The notes beneath the pieces are model-generated. The model worked only from the letters and a program-made list of their open reading frames with translations, had not been told where the DNA came from and made no database searches. A program made the translations under genes and the position numbers. Shown piece by piece: positions 59,359 to 64,000 of a stretch of DNA of 64,000 bases. The DNA is from Oreohelix idahoensis. Taxonomy: Eukaryota; Mollusca; Gastropoda; Stylommatophora; Oreohelicidae. Where the stretch lies: the NCBI GenBank assembly GCA_024509875.1, contig JAMPIV010008049.1, forward strand, positions 76,990 through 140,989. The letters run 5' to 3'. The number at the start of each line of letters is the position of its first letter. Within the stretch, counting starts at the first letter, position 1.

Positions 59359-59735
59359 TACACAGTTACGTTGACTGGCAATGAATATAGCACAATTTCG
59401 ATCTGCCGATGTCCCAGGCTTTTATTTAGAAAAATATGCACTGGCGCTCAACGCACTGGTTCTTTAGTAAGTTTATTTGAAAATGTGGTGCTGAACTAAC
59501 GCTTCTAAATGACTATATTGGCGGGTCTAACCAATCGAGCCATGTTTACACAAGCGTTTGAAAAAAAGTACTCCTACTCACGTTCCCCTAACAACAAAGA
59601 ATCAATATTTATAGCCCGACTAATCGTGTTTAGCCTTACATTTACTTCTATCCAATCAAATAGGATTTAACATGGGGACCTATTTCCCGTACAATGGTGG
59701 TTCCAAAATCTGCCACTGAGCGATTCTGATTTTGG
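59359..59735. other. no recognised feature; flank of LTR
   Basis: Sequence next to the 3' LTR of the minus-strand Gypsy element. Nothing supportable. Confidence 0.4.
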
Positions 59736-60482
59736 TGTTGTCTGACACCCTCACTATTTCTTTTGGCTATAATTTGTTAATTCCTAGACTGTTTGCGTAA
59801 CGTTTAACATATTCTTTGTCAGCAAGTCCTAAGGAACCCAAATATATAAATTTAATGGGGCTAAGGGGCTGCGTTCAAAATATGTATTTTCTTCTACCTC
59901 CCGTTCACTTCGATCGATGTGGTGTCTGGGTACTGTAATGTTTTCAAACGTAAACCAGTATAATGTCATGTTTCCTAATAAGCGTTTTTCAGGTTTTTAA
60001 AACCTAACTCTCGTATGGGTAGTGTTTTTTATCACTGTCGATTTGAAAAAAGCTAGTGCTTGTGGCCTTACACGCGTGATGGTAGTAATTGTATAGCGAG
60101 ACGCGTGTTAGTGTTGCATGCGTCCCGGCTGTCAGCCCTCCCTTCTCTCTATCCTAATTCCATCTGTCTTTCGTTTATGGTAACTTAGTGTATAAAATGA
60201 CATGAATGGAATATTAAATATAGGTCAGCTTGCGTATCTCAAGGTTTTTCTTAGAAATGCAGTACACGTTTTATCGTAGAAAGCGTGTATGCTGCAGTAG
60301 GCTTTTACTATCAACGTGAAACGTTACAATTTGCAGACGAAGTAGAAAACAAGGGGGATTTCGAGTACCGTCATTGTGACAGCACTGTTCTTTACCATTC
60401 TTCTTTCCTTTTATTGAAGTTATTTGTTAGGCTTTACATTTACTTTTTAATTTATATATGTGGATTAGAATTTCACACGACA
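59736..60482 (-). repeat. probable 3' LTR of the Gypsy-type element (747 bp)
   Basis: On the minus strand it begins TGTCGTGTGAAATTC directly after a purine-rich tract (gcggggagaatt, 60483-60494). It ends GGGTGTCAGACAACA at 59736. The TG...CA ends and imperfect inverted termini fit a Gypsy LTR. A TATATAAAT stretch lies near its start. The second LTR is outside the window, so identity between LTRs could not be tested. Confidence 0.65.
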
Positions 60483-60494
60483 AATTCTCCCCGC
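60483..60494 (-). promoter_or_regulatory. polypurine tract next to the 3' LTR
   Basis: On the minus strand 'gcggggagaatt' lies immediately upstream of the LTR's TG. Polypurine tracts prime plus-strand synthesis in LTR retroelements. Its place between the RNase H stop and the LTR fits. Confidence 0.6.
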
Positions 60495-60552
60495 TTAAAA
60501 CAGACGTTATATGTCAGTCTATAATTCTATATACACATAGAGAAATTTAGTA

Positions 60553-61884
60553 TTATTCCTGGGGCTTAGGGTGATTCTCATCACACGGATGGCGGCTTAA
60601 AAAATCCGCTCCCAGATTTGTTTTTCCACTTATATACTCTATGCTAAACTCATATGGCTGCATCAGTAATGACCAACGGAGTAATCTAGAATTTCCATGT
60701 CTAGCCTGCACTAGAAACGACAAGGGTTTGTGATCCGTTTGCAACTTAAATGCCTTCCCATACAGATAAATATTGAATTTCTTTATCGCCCATATTACTG
60801 CAAGACATTCCTTTTCGCTAGTTGAGTAATTGGTTTCAGCTTTATTCAACTTTCTGCTAGCATATGCCACTGGGCTTAATTCCCCATCCAATGCATCTGA
60901 TTTCTGTAGCAGAGTTGCACCTAACCCAATATTACTGGCATCTGTCCTTACTATGAATTCTTGACTTAAGTCAGGTAATTTCAAAATAGGTTTGCTTGTG
61001 AGCTTTTCCTTCAATTCCTGGTAAGCGAATTCGCATTGTGGAGTCCATGTAATTCGATCTGGATGTCCTTTACGTGTCAAATCAGTTAACGGTGCACATA
61101 TGGAATTAAAGTTTTTGATATACTTTTGGTAGAAACCACATAATGAGACAAAGGATCTCACGTCTTTCTTGGTTTGTGGTCTCGGGGCTTTCTTTAGTTT
61201 CTCTAAATTCTTTGGGTCAGGGGTCATGTTTCCCTGATGAACTGTGTGTCCCAAGAATTCCAATTCTTTACATCCAACGCAACATTTGGTTGGTCGGGCT
61301 GTTAAATTCGCTTCCCTAAGTCGATTAAACAGCATGTTCAGAGAGTCAATGTGTTCCTCAAATGTTTCTGTTGCTATAAGGATATCATCCATGAAATTTG
61401 TGATACATGGATTATTCAGAGGGTCCAATAATTTTCTCATCATTCTAGAGAAGACACTAGGCGCATTCTTCAATCCAAATGGCAATCTGTTAAACTCATA
61501 GTGTCCTTCTGAGGTACTAAAAGCTAGGTATGGTCTAACCTCAGGCTTTACTGGAATCTGATAGTATCCTTTACTCAGATCCACTTTTGAGAAATATTTA
61601 GCTTTATTTAGTCTGGCAAACAACTGATTTGTATCCGGCAATGGATCCACCTGTCCTTCTGTAATAGCATTCAGTCTCCTGTAATCTATACAGAGTCTAT
61701 GTTCTCCAGAGGGTTTCCTTAAGAGTACAACACCGGAACTATACGAAGATTCACTGTGTGAAATAATTCCTTCCTTCAACAAATAGTCTATCTCTTCCTT
61801 CAAAGCTTTCTCCTTAGCAAAAGGAATCGAATAGGGTTTCATACAGACAGGTGTGGGGTCTATCAGTTTCATATCATATTCCAA
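60553..61884 (-). CDS. Gypsy-type reverse transcriptase and RNase H
   Basis: A 443-codon intact frame. RT: LLKEGIISHSESSYSSGVVL, FSKVDLSKGYYQIPV (motif A Asp), RLPFGLKNAPSVFSRMM, and ITNFMDDILIATETFEEH (catalytic FMDD). Then the connection and FLGHTVHQGNMTPDP. RNase H: FIVRTDASNIGLGATL (catalytic Asp), KECLAVIWAIKKFNIYLYG (Glu) and FKLQTDHKPLSFL (Asp). It ends just before the purine tract and LTR, so no integrase follows. The real polyprotein continues from the preceding frame through a one-base deletion near 61905. The ATG is internal. Confidence 0.93.
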   Translation of the reverse strand: MEYDMKLIDPTPVCMKPYSIPFAKEKALKEEIDYLLKEGIISHSESSYSSGVVLLRKPSGEHRLCIDYRRLNAITEGQVDPLPDTNQLFARLNKAKYFSKVDLSKGYYQIPVKPEVRPYLAFSTSEGHYEFNRLPFGLKNAPSVFSRMMRKLLDPLNNPCITNFMDDILIATETFEEHIDSLNMLFNRLREANLTARPTKCCVGCKELEFLGHTVHQGNMTPDPKNLEKLKKAPRPQTKKDVRSFVSLCGFYQKYIKNFNSICAPLTDLTRKGHPDRITWTPQCEFAYQELKEKLTSKPILKLPDLSQEFIVRTDASNIGLGATLLQKSDALDGELSPVAYASRKLNKAETNYSTSEKECLAVIWAIKKFNIYLYGKAFKLQTDHKPLSFLVQARHGNSRLLRWSLLMQPYEFSIEYISGKTNLGADFLSRHPCDENHPKPQE

Positions 61885-62633
61885 TAAGTTTGTATGCCCG
61901 GTCGGTCTGTTAACACCTCTGCATGATTATCTAGAACCTGTTGCACTCTCTCTTTCTGAGTTTTCGTTAAATGTGTACTGATTTTCACCTGTGCCGCTGT
62001 CTCACAGGGGTGTAATGGATATTCAAATGATGAAAGTGGTTCCTTTTTCATCTCCATGGCAATGGACAAGGTCAACAAGTGTGTCTCTTCCTGATGTTCT
62101 CTTTCCAAATATTTCTTCAGGAGATTCACATGATAGATTTTTTCTTTCCCCTTCTTATCTATCTTATAATTGGTTCTAGACACCTTCTCTAGAACTGTAT
62201 ATGGACCTTGCCATCCAATTTGTAACTTATTCTGACTACCGGGTAGAAGAAGCAGTACCTTCTCTCCCACAGCCAAATCTCTGTCTTTAGCTTTCCTGTT
62301 ATAATAGGCAGCATGTTTCTTCCTGGCTTGTTTCAAATTTTCATTGGCAAGTTTCCAGCCAGTTTTTAAACGAGTGGTCAGCTCATTCACATATTGGTAT
62401 GAGGATGTAATATTTTCCTCTGCTTTTTCATCAGTCCACGTTCTTAACAGAGCTTCGAGTGGACCTTTTATTGGCCTTCCAAACAATAATGTTGCCGGGG
62501 CCATACCGGTGGAACTATGGGGTACCTCCCGATAAGCAAAGAGGGCGGCGTGAAGGTACTGATCCCATGTATCTGGTTTTTCGTGTGCCAACTTTCTCAG
62601 GATCGACATCAATGTGCCATTAAATCTTTCCAC
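61869..62633 (-). CDS. integrase C-terminal half with GPY/F domain
   Basis: Starts at the catalytic-Glu region of the integrase core (ERFNGTLMSILRKLAHEKPD, AALFAYREVPHSSTGMAP, PATLLFGRPIKGPL). Then KVLLLLPGSQNKLQIGWQGP and YTVLEKVSRTNYKI, a GPY/F domain typical of Gypsy-group integrases. The last part (VQQVLDNHAEVLTDRPG) is the linker that in Gmr1-type elements leads into RT. It is out of frame with both neighbours by one base. Confidence 0.9.
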   Translation of the reverse strand: MERFNGTLMSILRKLAHEKPDTWDQYLHAALFAYREVPHSSTGMAPATLLFGRPIKGPLEALLRTWTDEKAEENITSSYQYVNELTTRLKTGWKLANENLKQARKKHAAYYNRKAKDRDLAVGEKVLLLLPGSQNKLQIGWQGPYTVLEKVSRTNYKIDKKGKEKIYHVNLLKKYLEREHQEETHLLTLSIAMEMKKEPLSSFEYPLHPCETAAQVKISTHLTKTQKERVQQVLDNHAEVLTDRPGIQTYWNMI

Positions 62634-63766
62634 TTGGCCGTTCCCTTGGGGTGGTACACACTACAATGGAAGTGTTTGGCCTGGAAGATCCTGAAAACTT
62701 CTTCTGTTAGTTTCCCCTTGAACTGAGAGCCATTATCAGTCAAGATTTGATTGGGAAAGCCTAACCTTGTGAAAATTGTGAGCAATGCCTCTGCCACATG
62801 TTTAGAATCAATCGATGACAGGGCTACCGCCTCTCCCCACATAGAACAAGTGTCCACCAGAGTCAGAATGTAGCTGTTCCTTCTCTTAGTTCGAGTGAGA
62901 GGTCCCACAAGATCCACGGCAACTCTCTCAAAGGGTGTTCCCACTATGGGCATTTTTCCCAGAGTTGCTGGTGCAGTCCAATGCTTAGGTGCTACTCGTT
63001 GGCACTCTGGACAGGATTTTACATATCGTTTGATATCTTCAGTTATCCCTGGCCAGAAATAGTGACAAGCTATACGCTGTCCTGTTGCGCTGATCCCCAT
63101 ATGACCACTGAAGGGAATCGCATGCCCTAGTTCCAACACTTTAGTCCTATATGAAGTGGGAAGGACCAGCTGTCCGTGACCATTGGATTCAGATCCAGCC
63201 TTCCTATATATCAGCTTGTTCTTCATATAAAACTCTCCCTTGCCTGGAGGTGTATGGGTTTTGGGCAACTTCTTGAAACACGGCTTGAGTGTTTTGTCCT
63301 CAGCCTGTGCCTTCCTCATCTCATCTGGATGAGTATTTATTGGATTATCCTCCTCCTTTTTAGACTGTGATCTGGTCTGCACTGTTGCCAATATCACAGG
63401 TCTCTTGGGATTCCCCAAGAAGACATATCTACACCCCAATATCAGAGGGTAGATTGGCTCATTTATCACTGCTGCTTTTATGATTCCTTCCACATATCGC
63501 GTTTTCACCTTTATCCGGGCGACGGGAAGTGTCATGGTAGCTACATCCTTGGTTGCAGTTTGAATCTCCACTGTTTCTGTGGTGTATTGATCGGCCTGCA
63601 CCAGGTGAGAACTCACAACGGAATCGTAATCTAAACCGGTATCATATAAACACCTTATAGTGACACCATTACAGATGACATCTTCACACACTGGGGGGTG
63701 GTATGGTTCCTGTAGTTCTGCAGGTTTGACCTTTTTTCCTTTTTTCCAGATGTCATAGCAGCACAA
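62609..63766 (-). CDS. protease, integrase zinc-binding domain and first part of the integrase core
   Basis: Retroviral-type aspartic protease motif CLYDTGLDYDSVVSSHLV near residue 40, with ILGCRYVF as the partner strand. Then the H2C2 zinc domain of integrase (LGHAIPFSGHMG, HYFWPGITEDIKRYVKSCPE and CQ). Next is the core: FERVAVDLVGPLTRTKRRNS (first Asp) and FPNQILTDNGSQFKGKL (second Asp). It breaks before the catalytic Glu by a one-base loss near 62640. Confidence 0.92.
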   Translation of the reverse strand: MCCYDIWKKGKKVKPAELQEPYHPPVCEDVICNGVTIRCLYDTGLDYDSVVSSHLVQADQYTTETVEIQTATKDVATMTLPVARIKVKTRYVEGIIKAAVINEPIYPLILGCRYVFLGNPKRPVILATVQTRSQSKKEEDNPINTHPDEMRKAQAEDKTLKPCFKKLPKTHTPPGKGEFYMKNKLIYRKAGSESNGHGQLVLPTSYRTKVLELGHAIPFSGHMGISATGQRIACHYFWPGITEDIKRYVKSCPECQRVAPKHWTAPATLGKMPIVGTPFERVAVDLVGPLTRTKRRNSYILTLVDTCSMWGEAVALSSIDSKHVAEALLTIFTRLGFPNQILTDNGSQFKGKLTEEVFRIFQAKHFHCSVYHPKGTAKWKDLMAH

Positions 63767-63994
63767 TGAGGAGGTTTCCTTCTACAATGGTCAGTGTCAT
63801 GATTGTTCATCTTACAATTTTTTACACCACCTTTTCCCTTGGTTGAAAGATTTTCTTTCATCATATTTCCTTTCATCGAATTGTGGGGTTTTATTTTTAT
63901 TGTCATACCGTGGCCTATCAAATTGGTGCTTACCTTTGTTTTGATCTCTAGGATCAAATTTATTAAAGTTTTGTGGTGCCCTAAAATTTTCCAC
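63655..63994 (-). CDS. gag C-terminal end with CCHC zinc knuckle (partial)
   Basis: A basic, Asn/Asp-rich segment (NFNKFDPRDQNKGKHQFDR) is followed by a CX2CX4HX4C zinc knuckle (CKNCKMNNHDTDHC). One extra A in an A-run near 63818-63823 moves the knuckle into a second frame. The gag frame continues past the start of the pol frame (to 63655), so gag and pol overlap by about 110 bp. The upstream gag is outside the window. Confidence 0.8.
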
Positions 63995-64000
63995 CTGTTT

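Larger units (their letters stand above)
59736..64000 (-). mobile_element. Gypsy-type LTR retrotransposon with Gmr1-like domain order (partial)
   Basis: Domains on the minus strand run gag zinc knuckle, protease, integrase, reverse transcriptase, RNase H, 3' LTR. Ordinary Gypsy elements have integrase last. Integrase before RT in a Gypsy-type pol is the hallmark of Gmr1-like elements. Three single-base indels break the frames. The 5' end and 5' LTR lie beyond 64000. Confidence 0.9.

Overview
This is eukaryotic, animal DNA. Coding sequence comes in short exons with GT-AG introns, and most of the window is non-LTR retrotransposons, tRNA-derived SINEs, DNA transposons, a Penelope-like element, a Gypsy-type LTR element and large minisatellites. 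No bacterial gene organisation is present. The mix (APE-type LINEs, a Gmr1-like Gypsy element, Penelope, mariner and a TTAA-type transposon) suggests a marine invertebrate, perhaps a mollusc. That placement is inference only.

One host gene can be assembled: archease (the ZBTB8OS homologue, cofactor of the RNA ligase RTCB). It lies on the minus strand from 35491 (ATG) to 9181 (stop). Nine coding exons of 76, 25, 11, 32, 82, 83, 53, 37 and 90 bp sum to 489 bp, or 162 codons plus stop. All eight introns are GT-AG and every splice phase agrees. One exon is only 11 nt. The eight introns total about 25.8 kb and carry most of the repeats between 9 and 35 kb.

Layout: 1-9.0 kb is downstream of archease and holds LINE remnants, a microsatellite and nested SINEs. 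9.2-35.5 kb is archease; its introns hold minisatellites of 31-33, 54, 45 and 38 bp, a full-length RTE-like LINE (17.07-25.55 kb), and a 5-kb TTAA-flanked transposon inside that LINE. 35.5-45.4 kb holds a second copy of the RTE-like LINE, a mariner, and several Jockey/I-type LINE remnants. 45.9-52.4 kb has two arrays of a related 21-bp heptad minisatellite with a 3.4-kb TIR element between them. 52.4-53.1 kb is a 682-bp near-perfect palindrome with tRNA-like sequence in its arms. 53.2-59.4 kb holds LINE, Penelope and minisatellite sequence. 59.7-64 kb is the 3' part of a Gypsy-type element whose integrase lies upstream of reverse transcriptase, the Gmr1-like order.

Insertion order can be read directly around 16.5-27.8 kb: a 45-bp minisatellite was interrupted by two retroelements (11-bp and 14-bp target duplications), and one of these was then interrupted by the TTAA transposon, whose own transposase gene is split by an unidentified insert of about 1.07 kb. 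SINE family labels A-D are my own names for repeats recognised by comparing copies within the window.
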